From contig JAFKAC010000019.1 in assembly GCA_025766275.1 (NCBI GenBank), forward strand, positions 248,001 through 312,000: a stretch of 64,000 bases of DNA, read 5' to 3'. The translations under genes were made by a program, and so were the position numbers. This DNA comes from Lactarius indigo (Eukaryota; Basidiomycota; Agaricomycetes; Russulales; Russulaceae). The notes below the pieces were generated by a model. The model was given only the letters and a program-made list of their open reading frames with translations. It searched no databases and was not told where the DNA came from. Below, piece by piece: positions 36,498-49,785 of the stretch (within the stretch, counting starts at the first letter, position 1; each line of letters starts with the position of its first letter).

Positions 36498-38308
36498 ATG
36501 AGCTCTCGCAGGTGTGTGAAAGGGCCTCATGTGCCTTATTATTATTATTGATAGTGCTCGCTGCCGTTCTCCAACTAGCGATCGTTCAGGATCCCCAGGT
36601 CCGCCAAGTTTCACTTTCACCAAACCAGTTCCTTCAAACAGTAATCCAAGGTGTGTCCCGTGTCTCTATTTATCATATCTCCGGAATAGTTAACGGTGTG
36701 ATCTCTCCAATCAGATCCAATCCCCGCTCTTTGCTAAATGATTCGCCGTCTAGCACCACTTCGCATAGCCCATACAAAGCCCTTACTCGGGTTCTCAGCG
36801 GGAAACGAAGGGAGGCACAGGCTCAAAGTATGTCTTCTGGAACTTGTGTAGCAACCGCGACGGGCACTGACTTGTGATGCGCAGGTAAGGGTCACGGATA
36901 CGCAATCACAATCAACACGCTCCCGGACGATGTCTTGCTGGATATATTTGACTCATGTCGACAGGACCACGACCCTCGCCGGTTCCCCTTTACCCCCGTG
37001 TGGAGATGGTATGAGCTAGTGCATGTTTGCCGAAGATGGCGACAGGTCGTATTTGGATCACCACGCCGTCTTGATCTCCATATTCTCTGTACGAATGGGA
37101 CTCGCGTGAGGGAGAATCTTGACTGCTGGCCACCTTTTCCTATCGCGATTCAGTATCTTTACCTCGAGACCTTTACTCCATACGACGAAGCAAGTCTCTT
37201 TGCGGTACTCAAGCACCGTGGTCGTATACACCACGTGGACCTTAGCCTAATGGGCTTGCAGTTAGCAAGGGTAGCCACGGTGATGCAAGAGCCATTTCCG
37301 GCACTGACACATCTGACCCTTCGGTGTGAAGATAAGAGACCGCCTACCCTTCCCAGTGGATTCTTGGGGGGTTCTGCCCCGTGTTTACAGTATATGCATC
37401 TGACAGGCATCCCCTTTCCGGCATTACACTCCTTTCTTTCGTCGACCAGTGGCCTCATTAGTTTCCATCTTGGCAATATTCCCAAGGATAGTTGCATTTC
37501 GCCGGAGGCGGTGGTTGCGTGTTTGGCCGCTTTGCCCAGGCTCAAATCCTTTTACATTGGATCCCAATTGGCTACATCCCATGCTGATCAAATTCGCCCG
37601 CCTCCTGTCACACGGACATTGCTTCCTGCTCTCACCTCCTTTAAATTCCTGGGCGGTAGCGGGTACCTGGAAGAACTCGTTTCCCGAATTCACGCTCCTC
37701 AACTCAATCAGATCTACATTAAGTACTTGAATTGGTACTTTAACTTTCAAGTTGCACAACTCTTCGAATTTATCGATCGCTCAGAAGACCCCGAATTGGC
37801 CCTAATCAGGTATACCGACGTGAATTTTTCAGATCAGTGGGTCACCTTCAAGATGTATCCGTGTCCTGAAAGCCATCCTGATTGGAATCATGTTGGTGCT
37901 TGGATCTACTGCCAAGGCATTAAACAACAAGTTTCGATCATAGCCCAGGTGTTCAGCCAACCTTCTGCTCTGCTTTCTCGCGTGGTTCATCTCAAGCTTT
38001 CCCGATATGGGACCAACGCAGCCTGTTACGACGACGAATGGTTGCGCCTCCTCCGCCAATTTTCTACTGTACGGACGCTGCACGTATCTCGGGTATTTGC
38101 AGGGTACATTGGCCTTGCACTAGAAACCGTCACTGGGGATATGGTCACCAAAGTGTTGCCAGTCCTTGACCTGATCTATTTAGACAGCGAACCGGTGCCA
38201 TCAGTTGAGAAATTCCTCGCGGCACGCCGGCTCTGTGGTCGGCCTGTAACCATCGTTGAGACGGAAGCAGAGTTTTATGAAAAAGTCAAGTCCTACATCG
38301 ACGAATGA
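36498..38308 (+). CDS. F-box-like protein, group I (locus J)
   Basis: Exons 36498..36511 (14 nt, ATGAGCTCTCGCAG), 36579..36650, 36715..36827 and 36885..38308 give 540 aa. Intron 3 (57 nt) has an in-frame TGA, so splicing is needed here. F-box at about 75-125: NTLPDDVLLDIFDSCRQ, WRWYELVHVCRRWRQ and GSPRRLDLHILCTNG. The body has FLGGSAPCLQYMHLTG, FPALHSFLSSTSGLISFHL and IHAPQLNQIYIKYLN. The tail runs from VLPVLDLIYLDSEPVPSVEKF to VKSYIDE. It stands alone between a long spacer and the LIM-RhoGAP gene. Confidence 0.87.
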
Positions 38309-39451
38309 GAGAAAGTCCTACGCCAGTTGCGTACTTCATAACCTGGTGTTTAGTGATCCTATGGCTCTAATTGTCCTTCACAGAACTTGCAAGATGGCTA
38401 TACAAACGGAAAGAAAATCTACTTGCTTTATTTCTAAATTGTCACAATACGTACATCCATACGAACCTAACAATGGACTGACGTACCCTTGGATTTGCTA
38501 TGATCGGTCTTGGACTCGGGTCCGCTGGGTGACCTCCGCCCGGGTTCTGAATTAAGTGTGCTGGCAACGGTCTCTTGTAATTGCAGTGGGAATGCTGTTG
38601 GAAAATACGCTACCCAGTGATACAGATGCACTGATACCTGTTTCGAATTGAGGCGATGGTCGTCGCGAGTCAGAGATGAGTGTTTGGATGACTCGGAGTG
38701 CAACCGCTTGTTGGGCGCTTATGTCATACAAGCGGCGAGAGCTACTATCATAGGATCCGCAACAACCCTCACAAGGCCTCACCGGGCCTCACCTCTTCCA
38801 ACGGCTTACATCTCTGCAAAACAATCTCCTCAATTAGACTCAGTAATACTCAGTAACTCTCTCTCTTCAGACGTAGCGCGGCGGTTTACTCGGTAGACAA
38901 TTGTGAAGAAAAACAAGATCAAAGTACGTAGTACAGTATTCAGTATGGCTTCAGGCTCGTCGTCCTCAGAAAAGGTCCTACGTCTTTTTTGTTCAGAAGT
39001 CGTGGTTGGGCCGATTCGTGGGCAACCAACTGGCCAACCAGTCAAGTCTTGACTCTTGAGCCTACTCCGAGTCTCCGATACAGAAGCAACGGTTTTTTCC
39101 GACGTAAGGTAGACTAGGAGAACATTGCGGAGCATAGTATCTGCGAGATGTCGTTGATATCTACCGCGATAGTGCTACACACCTCAAGCAGTCGTCATGC
39201 CGCTCACGTGGGATTCGACTGACGGTGTAATATTTCCCACGGGCACGCGGATCAAGGGGGTGCACTGCCATATTTTAGTCCCCGCTTACTGTCGGCCTGT
39301 GCGCCACTAATGTCAGTGCACCGCGTATACTACCAACGCAGTACGTTGTCGCTGGCTTTGTCTACGACCCTCCTCGAATCGACCCAGCGACGGGGTACTC
39401 GACTGGTATCACCCACTGTCCTTTGCCTCCATAGTCTCACTCCTCCTGGCC
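38309..39451. other. Intergenic region between J and the LIM-RhoGAP gene
   Basis: Starts with the conserved group I 3' flank (to about 38430), followed by sequence without a supported gene. The last 250 bp would hold the LIM-RhoGAP promoter. Confidence 0.55.
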
Positions 39452-42400
39452 ATGATTCGCAACACCCAGGGCCAATCACCTCGCGATGACGATGATGACC
39501 TGTCCTCACTCTATTCCCGCCCCTCCATCCAGAACAGCCCGGATTGGCCTTCTGTCAGGTTACCGTCCCCGGGTCCCTCTGTTCGAACACTCAACGAATC
39601 CGATGACGGAAAGCGCTACCTCGACGACATCTCTTCTTTAGCAAATTTTTCCTGTGATGATATGGAGTCGGATCGCGGCTCTGTGTTCACCAGTCGCCCA
39701 AGTACCCCGAGCAGTAGCTCCCACGACCAATATCAGCCTCCGTCGTCTGAAAACTCGGGAGAATGGAGACAGAGAGGCTTTAGACCGTCATCCCCATCGA
39801 TCCGTACAAATCAGTCTGGGGTACCCCACCGCGTGCTGTCATCGCGCAAATCTACTATTGAAACAACAAGCGAGTTCAAACACGACAGTTCCTACCACGG
39901 CGTCTCGTCACTTGTTAACAATGTCGAGAAAGACCTACCCCTTCGGTCTGAGTCCACTGACATAATCCAAATCTCGCCCCGCCCGAGTATCCTAAACGGC
40001 GATGCCAAGGGCCAACGTGAGTACTCGTCTGAAGGTAGCCAGTCTATTGGTCCTAATGTCACCGCCATGTGAGTGATCACCTCGTGCCCCCGCCATTCTT
40101 TGTTCCACCGGTAGTTCTTTCTGACTTTAATGGTATTGAACTCACTTTCCATAGGCCATGCCGTGCTTGCGGTCTTCCCCTGCAGGGTGCGTTCGTTCGG
40201 GCCCTCAACTCTACCTTCCATCTTCAATGTTTCACGTGTATCGTCAGTGCCCTTCCTTTCCATTTTTTGGCGCTTCGTTAACTCCTTTTAGGATTGCGGG
40301 GATGTCGTTGCTTCGAAATTTTTCCCTATCGGCGACCCTGATGGGGAGCAGCAACCATTGTGCGAAAGGGATTACTTCCGGAGGTTAAATCTAGTTTGTG
40401 CAAAATGCGGTGCGGCATTGAGAGGGACCTACGTCACGGCGTGTAGTACGTCACCTGCGTTTATGACGACCACCGGGGCTCGGCTGACTTTCCCGCAGAC
40501 AAAAAATATCATGTCGAACATTTCACGTGCGCCTTATGTCCAACGTTGTTTGGCCCTCAAGACTCGTATTACGAGCACGATAATGAAGTATATTGTCATT
40601 TCCATTACTCGACACGTTTTTCCACCAAGTGCATCGGCTGCAGTACTGCCCTTCTGAAGCAATTTGTGGAGATTACTAGGAACCAGCGTGATGAGTGCTG
40701 GCATCCGGAATGTTACATGATTCACAAGGTTTGTGGTATATTCGAGCTGGCCTATTTCCCGTCGCTGACGATAGTTTCCTATGCAAGTTCTGGAATGTAA
40801 AAGTCGCTCCCTATCTTCATGGAAGTCTCACAGACACAACCGAGCCTTCCTACGTGAAGGAAGAGCGGGAGGAGTCAACTGCGTCGTTAAAGGACAAGCA
40901 AATTAAGATGGAACAGCAGGTATATCGCATCTGGACGTAAGCATTGAGTGGATTTCCCGTTCCCTCCCCCTAGAAGAACGCTAAAATTTATTCCAGAGTG
41001 CTCTCTGCGTACGAGGAGTCAAGTGCAGCGGGAATATCCGACACGCTTAGACACGTGAGCAATGGGGCATATCTGGAGGCCATTCGGATGGCCGAGAGGA
41101 CCGTCCTCCACGTGGAAGCGCTTTTTGCAACAATTGATGACCTTGAATGGCGGTTCGCTCAGCTGGGCGTGAAAGGTATGATAGCCAACCTCCAGTGACC
41201 TGTTTCTCATTGGTTGCTTCAGGAATGTCACACGTCAGAGAATCCCGTATGCTCTGCAAAAAGATGGTGGAACTATTCGTCCTACTTTCGCACACTCAGG
41301 AAAAGGGCGCACGACGGATGGGCATGACGCAAGAGTTGCTGGCGTTGGTCACGGGAATTGCACATTATCTCAAGGTCCTCATTCGTATAGCACTCACAGG
41401 CGCTCTTAAGCTCGGGCATGACCACAGCATCGGCGAAGCCTTACAGTCTTTCCTCGACAAAATTCACCAGTTTGCCGTAAAAGGTGGGAGTCCATCCGCG
41501 CGTAGGATGATAGCAGGAGCAAAAGACGACGCCCAGCTCGCCCAGCGTTCCGCATCGATCAACTCAAGTACGTATGGGGTCGCGTATGGCTTCCGTAGTC
41601 TCGCTCCAGAGATTGCTGGGGAATCGCCGTTCTTTGACGCTTCGCCGGACTTTACACTCAGCAAGGTTCTAGTCCCAAGCACTCCGAGTGACGCATGTGT
41701 CGCGTGCACTCACGTGGTCGAAGAAGATTGCGTGCGCCTCGGCACGTACCAACGCTGGCATTCGAATTGTGTTCGATGCGATAGCTGTGGGATAGCTGCG
41801 GGGCCTGCCGCAACTGCGAATTCCGAGGACCAAGCTCTGGTCAAATCAGGGAGAGGGGTTGGAGGTGGGAATGCGGCTCCAGTAATTTCGACCGCGCGGC
41901 GACCCCCAGCGAACGTGGACATCTTTTTCTGGTCGCCGGACAACATCAGAAATAACCAACAGTCCGGCGAGGCGCCCGTGATCTACTGTACGGACCATGC
42001 TTACCCGGGCTGCCGTGGGGGTTTCCAGGCGGTTTCGCGCCTCGAGCAGTATGCGTTTTTGCTGAACGTAGCCCTGAGGAGGCTATATCTCCGTCTCAAG
42101 AAACAGAACGTCATCATGCCAATGCCTACTAGTACGTCTTGTGTCTTCCTCATTATGGTGTGTGCCATTAATCTCCCAGCAGCCACTTCCGCAGACTCGA
42201 CCTCTCTCTCTTCTGGAGAGACCGACCCATCTCGTAGTCCTCGAGAACTGGTGCGTTTTATGAACGTTATCCGCGACCAGAAGCTTTCCGAAACAGCTCG
42301 TATACCGAAGCGCTCGACCGTCGTCGAGAGCCCAAGCGGCAATGTGGCACTTTCGAGCGATGCAAGCGTGTTGAAAGGCAATTCATCGAAGAAATTACCA

Positions 42401-43809
42401 CCCGAGCCTGCGCCTACAGACATTCTGCGACCCAGGGAGGTAGAGAAAGCGGTGCAACGGCGTCGTGCAGTGCCGTCCGTACCGATCGGCGTGTCACCGC
42501 TCATAAACCGGCTTCTTACCCACACCCCGCCACCTCGCCCCACTAAGCCAGTCAACATCCCCGATAAGGAGGCGGTGCAAGCGGCGGATCTACGTCTCCC
42601 GGTACCGCCACAGAACTCCACGCCCTACGTCGCAGAGCTGACGCCGCTTGAACTGGCGATCGTGCGACATGCAGCGTTAGCGGTATTGTACCGTTCCTCG
42701 CTAAGTGGTAGGATGTATTTAGACCAGGTTCTGGAGATGTTTGAGGTGAAGCGGCAAGGATTTTGGGAGAGGCTGTTCAAACCAGGAGATGATCGGAAGA
42801 AGAAAGGTGCGTCGCTTTGCGCTTGCCGGGTTGGTTGGGCTCACGGTGAGCTATACGGTTGGAAGGCCTCTTCGGGGTGCCATTGGAGCTTCTCGTCGAG
42901 CGCGATGGCGCAGATTCGTCACTCGGCGCATCAAGTGCCACACTCAGAGTGCCGTGCTTTATTAATGACGCGATCCTGGCGATGCGACAGATGGGTGCGT
43001 ATATGTTGCGTCACCGCTCGCGACGCTCACATATAATGACCATGTTGTAGACATGGCAGTTGACTTCAGGAAGCCGGGCAGCATCCGTCGTCAAAAGCAG
43101 CTCGTCGCCGCACTCAATCGTAACCTCAATTCTGTAGATTTCACTCGCGAGCGCCCTCAGGAGATTGCTTCTCTACTAAAGCAGTTCTTTCGCGATATCC
43201 CTGATCCCCTTTTGACCTCAAAGCTACAAAGACTGTTCATTATAGCCGCTGGTGAGTTCGAGAAACGTCTCCCTATGTTACATAGCGGTGACCTATATCT
43301 GGTATCTAGGCCTACCGAACGACGAGGAGCGCAAACGGTTGCTGCATATGCTGACCCTCATATTGCCCAAGTGTCACCGAGACACGCTGGAGGTCCTTCT
43401 CGTTTTCCTAAAATGGCTCTCATCGTTCGGGAGCGCCCAAGATGACGTTAGGACCCGGTTGAACCTCTCGCACGTCGCGAGTGAGATCGGTCCCAGCATA
43501 CTCTTCGCAAGTGACTGGGTGGACTTTGACACTAAATATCGCTCGAAATCAACTGGGGGCGATATAATGAAGATATCTGACTCCAGAACCAAGGTTTTTG
43601 GGAAATTATTGGAGCATCAAGACCAGTTCTTCACCGTTCCGGAAGAGTTTTTACCGCTCTTGCATGACCAAGAATTTTTTGCCAGTAACATGGAGTCATC
43701 TAGCAAAGATTTCTTGAAGCAGTGCGAAACGTACATGCGCATCAAGTTTGGTGGGCCTGCCACTGACTCCGTCCGGATGAGAGGAACCTTAGCGGAGAGG
43801 GTACGGTGA
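39452..43809 (+). CDS. LIM-domain Rho GTPase-activating protein (11 exons)
   Basis: Exons: 39452..40068, 40155..40242, 40292..40445, 40499..40728, 40788..40936, 40997..41175, 41223..42131, 42180..42806, 42866..42994, 43051..43251 and 43310..43809. All phases agree, giving 1260 aa. Residues 1-205 are Ser/Pro-rich and disordered. LIM1 is at about 208-262 (C208, C211, H228, C231, C234, C237, C259, D262) and LIM2 at about 271-330. A third LIM-like unit begins CIGC, and another lies in the middle (CVACTHVV, then WHSNCVRCDSC). A helical region lies between them. The C-terminal RhoGAP domain carries the FRKPGSIRR arginine-finger motif (R about 1034) and LKQFFRDIPDPLL. By family (yeast Rga1/Rga2) it would turn off Cdc42/Rho at growth sites. 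Odd: the segment before FRK is about two residues shorter than the usual EGIFRK. A single-copy housekeeping gene set inside the F-box cluster. Confidence 0.9.
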
Positions 43810-44390
43810 TAAGACCAGAGAATGATTAGGGGCCATGTATTACGTCGAGTTACACTAGCACGGATGGGACGAGAAGAGTAGCATCTGCTAATATGACACC
43901 GGCCCGGCAGTCCCGCATCTGCGGTTGCGGACTGTGAACCCGCTAATAACTGAGCGGTGGTGTGAATCGCCAAAGTGGACAACGTCCACCCATGGAGATA
44001 ACATTAGGTTCGTTCCCGTGCGAGCTTGTACAGCTCGACTGGTTCCGAGCGTACTATACCCCATACCTTGCTTGTGCTAACTGTGCCCCGAGTCGGCGGT
44101 GAGCACGTCCGAGTCATTACCCATTTCTAGGATCCAGTAATACATACACATTCTGTATCGGTCGCCTGCGCACAACTCCCAACCCCGCTTTTGGATAGGG
44201 CTTCCGATGACCGTGAGTCGGCGTGAGACATGAAAAAGATGTTTCCTTTTTTAGTGTATGAGTCTTATCATGTGCGTTTCTACTTCGCTTCAGGTTTGTT
44301 ACTCGGCATACTGCTTGTACGACGGTACGAGGGCGTTTCCTTCACAATTGATTAATTGCTCTTTCCTCCTCTCAAATTAGCGGTTATTTA
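43810..44390. other. Intergenic region between the LIM-RhoGAP gene and K
   Basis: No gene. The end is related to group I leaders but lacks the 14-nt exon: GAGGGCGTTTCCTTCACAA runs directly into intron 1-like sequence. Confidence 0.6.
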
Positions 44391-46145
44391 ATGTCGTCGC
44401 CAATTTTCACTGAACCAGTTCCATCAATCGGTACCAGTCCAAATCCAAAGTGTGTCCTACGTCTCTATTTATCATATTTCCAGAATAGTTGACTGTGTAA
44501 TCACCGCTTCTGTCCGATTAGCCATGATCATCCCTCCCTTCCAAGTGATTTGCCCTCTGGCAGCACTGAGCATGATCCTTGTCGTGGCCTGGAGGTCGAT
44601 ATCGCTGGGATTCTCTACGAGAGACGGGGGGAAGTACAGCCTCACGGTACGTCTTCGCGAACTCGTATACTGACCGCGCCGGGCACTGACTTGCGCCGCA
44701 CAGACAAGAGTTACCGACGCGCAATCACGATAAACACACTCCCGGATGATGTCTTGTTGGAAATATTTGACCAGTGTCGAAGGTCTCACGACATAGATCG
44801 GTCTTCTGCCCCTGTATGGAGATGGCATAGGCTAGTCCACGTTTGCCGAAGATGGCGACAACTCGTATTTGGATCACCACGCCGTCTTGATCTCCAACTT
44901 CTTTGCACACGCGGAACTCCTGTGAGGGAGAACCTGGGTTGTTGGCCCCCGTTTCCTATCGCCATTCATTATAACCGCGACGACGGCCTTACTCCTCACG
45001 ACGAAGATGGCCTTTTTGCCGCACTCGAGCACCCCGATCGTGTGAGCCATGTCGACCTCTGCCTAACTGGTCCCCGGTCAAGAGATGTCAAGAGAGAGAT
45101 GGCGATGGCGATGCAAGAGCCATTTCCGGAACTGACTCACCTCACCCTTCAGGTGGATTTCGGGGGACTGCTCTCCCTTCCCCCTGGTTTCATGGGTGGA
45201 TTTGCTCCACGTTTACGGCACATCCACCTGGAAGGCATTGTCCTTCCAGAATTACCTACCCTCCTTTCATCGACCAGTGACCTTGTCCATCTATATCTCG
45301 ACCAAATTCCCCAGGGCGGCTACATTTCGCCGGAGACCATGGTCGCATGTCTGGCCGCGTTACCCAAGCTCAAATTTCTTCGCATCAAATACCGGTCGGT
45401 CAGATCCCACCCTGATCGAATACGCCCGCCTCCTCCAGAAACAAGGACTTTACTTCCTGTTCTCACCTCGTTTGCGTTCCAGGGAACTAGCGAGTATCTA
45501 GAAGACTTGGTGGCCCAAGTAGATAGCCCTCGACTCAACCAGATCTGCACCCAGTACTCAAATCAGCTTTTTGACTTTCAAGTCGCGCAACTTTTTAAGT
45601 TCATTGACCGCTTACAAGCACCCGAGTTGACCCTGATCAGGCACGCGGATGTAACGTTTTCGCATCCATGGGTCACCTTCAAGATGTGTCCGCGTCCCGA
45701 AAGCCATCCAGATTGGGATCGTGTTCGCGTGTTGATCCGTTGCGATGCGATTGAAGGACAAGTCTCGCGAATAGCCCAGGTGTTCAGCCAACCTTCCGCT
45801 ATGCTCTCTCGTGTGGTTCATCTCAAGCTCTCCCAAAATTGGGACAACGGAAGTCGTGAGGGCGGTGAATGGTTGTTCCTCCTCCGCCAGTTCTCCGCGA
45901 TACGGACACTGCATGTATCTCGGGGGTTCGCGAAGCATGTGGCTCTTGCACTGGAAGTCCTAACCGGAGAGATGGTCTCCGAGGTGTTGCCGGTCCTTGA
46001 TTTGATTTACTTAGATGATCAGCCTGTGCCATCTGTTGAGAAGTTCATTGCAGAGCGCCAGCTCACTGGTAGGCCCGTAACCATCGTTAGTACGGAAGCA
46101 GAGTTTTACAAGAGACTGAAGTCATATACCACTGGCAGCGAATAA
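44391..46145 (+). CDS. F-box-like protein, group I, start shifted into exon 2 (locus K)
   Basis: Exons 44391..44449, 44522..44646 and 44704..46145 give 541 aa. The 14-nt first exon of the other group I genes has been deleted together with its donor. The old exon 2 contains ATGTCGTCGCC in the correct frame, which I take as the new start. F-box at about 75-125: NTLPDDVLLEIFDQCRR, WRWHRLVHVCRRWRQ and GSPRRLDLQLLCTRG. Body: FMGGFAPRLRHIHLEG, LPELPTLLSSTSDLVHLYL and VDSPRLNQICTQYSN. End: VLPVLDLIYLDDQPVPSVEKF to LKSYTTGSE. Intron 3 (57 nt) is stop-free. It is very similar to L over the whole last exon, so the two are a recent tandem pair. Confidence 0.84.
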
Positions 46146-47955
46146 GAGAAATTACGTACCAGGTTTTTTTTACGATGCAATGGTCCTAATCATCCTCCAT
46201 AGCTTTTACGATATGACTACACACATAGACGAAAACAGAATCTGTCGACTTGTAAATTACTGTAAATTTGTCACGATGCTTACGTTTAAAGATGAACTTG
46301 TCTTGATTAGACTTCGGTGCCTCTATGCTACGGTGTGATTTGATCAGTCGCAGCGCTTGGTGGTACAACTTTGCCGCTATCGGATCTTCGGATGGCGAGG
46401 GGTCCTATAGCGATAAGACCTCGCTGAAGGGGATCACATCATAAAAGTGCAGCTAGGCCCTCGAAAGGAGTTTGCCCGATTTGGCTGCCCGGAGTGTGTA
46501 TGTGCGCGGTGCCAATGTCGTGCTGGCTGGCTGGCTACTTAAGCCAAGTAGGAAGCCTCCCTCCTCTCCGCTCACGTTCACCCGATTGCAACCAGTCCAC
46601 CAGGTGTCGTGCCGCGCCGTGCTATGCTACTGGCCAACTCCCCTGGTAGGCTCCCTAAATGGACTTGGAAGGCGCAGCGGTCAGGGTAGCGGTAGCCCCC
46701 TGACGAGAACTCTCGCAAGTCCGAAGTAGCTACTGACCACCTGGCTTTGCGCGCCTCTGGGGCTTACTGTACTTACCCTTATCCTCAGATACGGGTGGCA
46801 GACGGATGCACCATGGGGGCACGACAGCCCGAGCCCCCCTCTGCATAAAGTCTGTGTTCTTTGCCCTAGGAGGCAGAGGCCGCGCATCACTGGGAAGATT
46901 TCGATCAACTGCACTGCCCTCGTCCCATCCAGGCTTTCTACCCGTGAGTCCAGACTGCACGTATTAACGACGATCCCGATCAGACGTCCCAAGCATACCT
47001 GTTTAGCATCAAACATATGATGCAGGCTGAAAATAAGGCCAGGAATGATAATGCGAATGCTGCCCTGCTGCTGGAGAGCACATATTAGTTGCCTGCACAG
47101 GCCCCACCTGGTACCCACCGCCATTTATAGTAAGCTAATAGAAACAGCTTATTTAATAAAGGTCACCAGGCTGCATACTGTAGACGATGACGACTCCCTT
47201 TTAAATGTCGTGTGAGTGTTAAATTATATGGATGAAATAGAACGCTGTCCCTCTCACCGTAGCCGTTCCTCGGCCCAGTTATGTGAGAGGATCACAGTCT
47301 TTAGAGCCAACAGCCTCTAGTCCATTGGCCTTTTCCAAGCACGACTCCCACAGCGATAGGGAGCGGGTTTGGAAGTCCCCTACAATGAGAGTGAGGATCA
47401 TGGGGTTTACGCTAGTAAGCACGTTAGGGCTGCAAGTCAGCGACATCGTTATAGGAGTTATGAGCCCACCTTTCCTTCCCGCAGCTGGCATCCAGGGGTT
47501 GGAACGTATGTCCGTTCTGCAGATCGCATTGATTCAATGTGGGCGGTAGCTTCTATGATTTCTGTGACTCTACATACCTCGGTGTCAGACGCCCATTGCG
47601 CATTGGATCGAGGATAAGGGAGAGCAGTAGAACGAGGTTTTCAGAGTTGACACTAGCCTCGTTCACTGGCATCCCACACAAGTGCCGTTCCAGGTCGTCT
47701 TGACGTCAGACATCATGTGCCAACCGCGCTGACCAAGGAGCTGACTATATAGTCAAGGGTTCGTGGGAAATTACCCAAAAGGGAGATGATATTGCTTTGT
47801 GCAGTCTTCACATGCTCCGTCCGCTCTCTCACCTCGATCGACATGTTGATTCCCACGCATGACCCTGCTGCCTCGTGACAATGACTTCTGCACCACTACC
47901 TTACGTATACGACTCAAGGGCAGTTCCCTCATAACTTCATCCCCAGAACCCACCG
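46146..47955. other. Spacer between tandem genes K and L
   Basis: Bases 46146 to about 46370 match the 3' flank of L (49786 to about 50015, e.g. GCGCTTGGTGGTA). Bases about 46950-47110 match about 50150-50370 (CATACCTGTTTAGC and CACATYAGTT). So the repeating unit reaches well beyond the genes. No gene supported. Confidence 0.65.
47916..47935 (+). promoter_or_regulatory. Conserved leader motif upstream of L
   Basis: AAGGGCAGTTCCCTCATAAC, ending 20 bp before the ATG; a group I leader element. Confidence 0.55.
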
Positions 47956-49785
47956 ATGAGTCTTCACAGGTGTGTGTAAGGCCTTCATGTGCCATTTCTC
48001 CTAATAATTGATAGTATTTGCTGCTGTTCTCCGATTAGCGTTCGCCCAGTATCCTCTTCAAGTCTCACCAAACCAGTCTCAACAATCGGCGACCCAAAGT
48101 GTGTCTCGCCTCTCCATTTACCGTATCGTCGGATTAGTTGACTGTAATAACCGCTTCTCTTCAATCGCACAAACAGCTCTTATCACTGGCACCCCCTTCT
48201 GCTAAATGATTCACCCCCTGGTACCGCTTCGCATGGCCCTTACAAAGACTTAGAGACCCAAGATACTACCTGGATTCTCTGCGAGAAACGAGGAGAGGTA
48301 CAGTCTCAAGGTGCGTCTTCGAGAACTCGCATAGCGATTGCGGCGGGCACTGACTTGTCTCACGCAGACGAGAGTCATGGGTACACAATCACAATAAACA
48401 TCCTCCCGGACGATGTCTTGTTGGAAATATTTGACGAGTGTCGGAAGTCTCACGACCTTGATCAACCCTCTGCCCCTGTATGGAGATGGCATAGGCTGGT
48501 CCATGTTTGCCAAAGATGGCGACAACTCGTATTCGAATCACCACGCCGTCTTGATCTCCAGCTCCTTTGCACACACGGAACTCCCACGAGGGAGAATCTG
48601 GGTTGCTGGCCACCCTTTCCTATCGCCATTCACTATAACCGTAACGGCAGCCTTACTCCTAACGACGAAGATAGTGTCTTTGCTGCACTCGAGCACCCTG
48701 GTCGCGTGCGCTATATCGATCTTCGCCTAATTGGACATCGGTCAGAAGATATGGTCATGGCGATGCAAGAGCCATTTCCGGAACTGACACACCTTACCCT
48801 TCAGGTGGGATTCGGGGGACGGCTTGCCCTTCCAAGCGGGTTCTTGGGTGGATCTGCGCCGCGTTTACGGCACATTCACCTGGAAGGCATTCTCTTTCCA
48901 AAATTACCCACGCTTCTTTCGTCCACTAATGACCTCGTCCATCTCCATCTCGACCAAATTCCCCAGGGCGGCTACATTTCGCCGGAGGCTATGGTCGCAT
49001 GTTTAGCCGCCTTACCTAGGCTCAAATCCCTTCGCATTAAATACCGATCGGTTAAGTCCCACCCTGACCGAATACGACCGTCTCCTGAAACGCGGACTTT
49101 GCTTCCTGTTCTCACTTCCTTTGTGTTTCAAGGCGCGAGCGAGTATCTAGAGGACTTGGTGGCCCAAATCGATAGCCCTCAACTCAACCAGATCCACGCC
49201 CAGTACTTGAATCAGCTTTTCGACTTTCAAGTCGCGCGACTTTTCAAGTTCATCGATCGTTTACAAGCACCCGAATTGACCCTAATCAGGCGCGCGGATG
49301 TATCGTTTTCACATCCGTGGGTCACCTTCAAGATGTATCCGCATCCTGAAAGCCATCCAGATTGGGATCGTATCTGCGCATTGATCCGCTGCGATGCGAT
49401 TGAAGGACAAGTCTCGCGAATAGCCCAGGTTTTCAGCCAACATTCCGCTATGCTCTCTCGTGTGGTCCATCTCAAGTTGTCGAATTTGGACAACGCAAGT
49501 CGTGAGGGCGGTGAATGGCCGCTCCTCCTCCGCAAACTCTCTTCGATGCGAACACTGCGCATATCAGGGAGGTTCGCGAGACACGTTACTCTTGCACTGG
49601 AAGACCTCGCCGGAGAGATGGCCGCCGAAGTGTTGCCGGTCCTTGACTTGATTTACTTAGACGACCAGCCTGTGACGTCTGTCGAGAAGTTCCTCACAGC
49701 GCGTAGGATCTCTGGTCGGCCCGTGACCATCGCCGATACGGAAGCGGAGTTTGATGAGAGAATGAGGACCTATGCCAACGAATGA
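47956..49785 (+). CDS. F-box-like protein, group I (locus L)
   Basis: Exons 47956..47969 (14 nt, ATGAGTCTTCACAG), 48039..48098, 48177..48310 and 48368..49785 give 541 aa. F-box at about 78-128: NILPDDVLLEIFDECRK, WRWHRLVHVCQRWRQ and SPRRLDLQLLCTHG. The body has FLGGSAPRLRHIHLEG, FPKLPTLLSSTNDLVHLHL and IDSPQLNQIHAQYLN. The end runs from VLPVLDLIYLDDQPVTSVEKF to MRTYANE. Intron 3 (48311..48367, 57 nt) is stop-free. The acceptor of intron 2 (ACAAACAG) lies about 10 bp further on than in its sisters. With K it forms the closest pair in the cluster; the start-to-start distance is about 3.6 kb. Confidence 0.87.

Noticed and set aside
42001..42621. 206-aa open frame on the minus strand
   Set aside because: Antisense to the coding exons of the LIM-RhoGAP gene, whose domains and splice phases are well supported.
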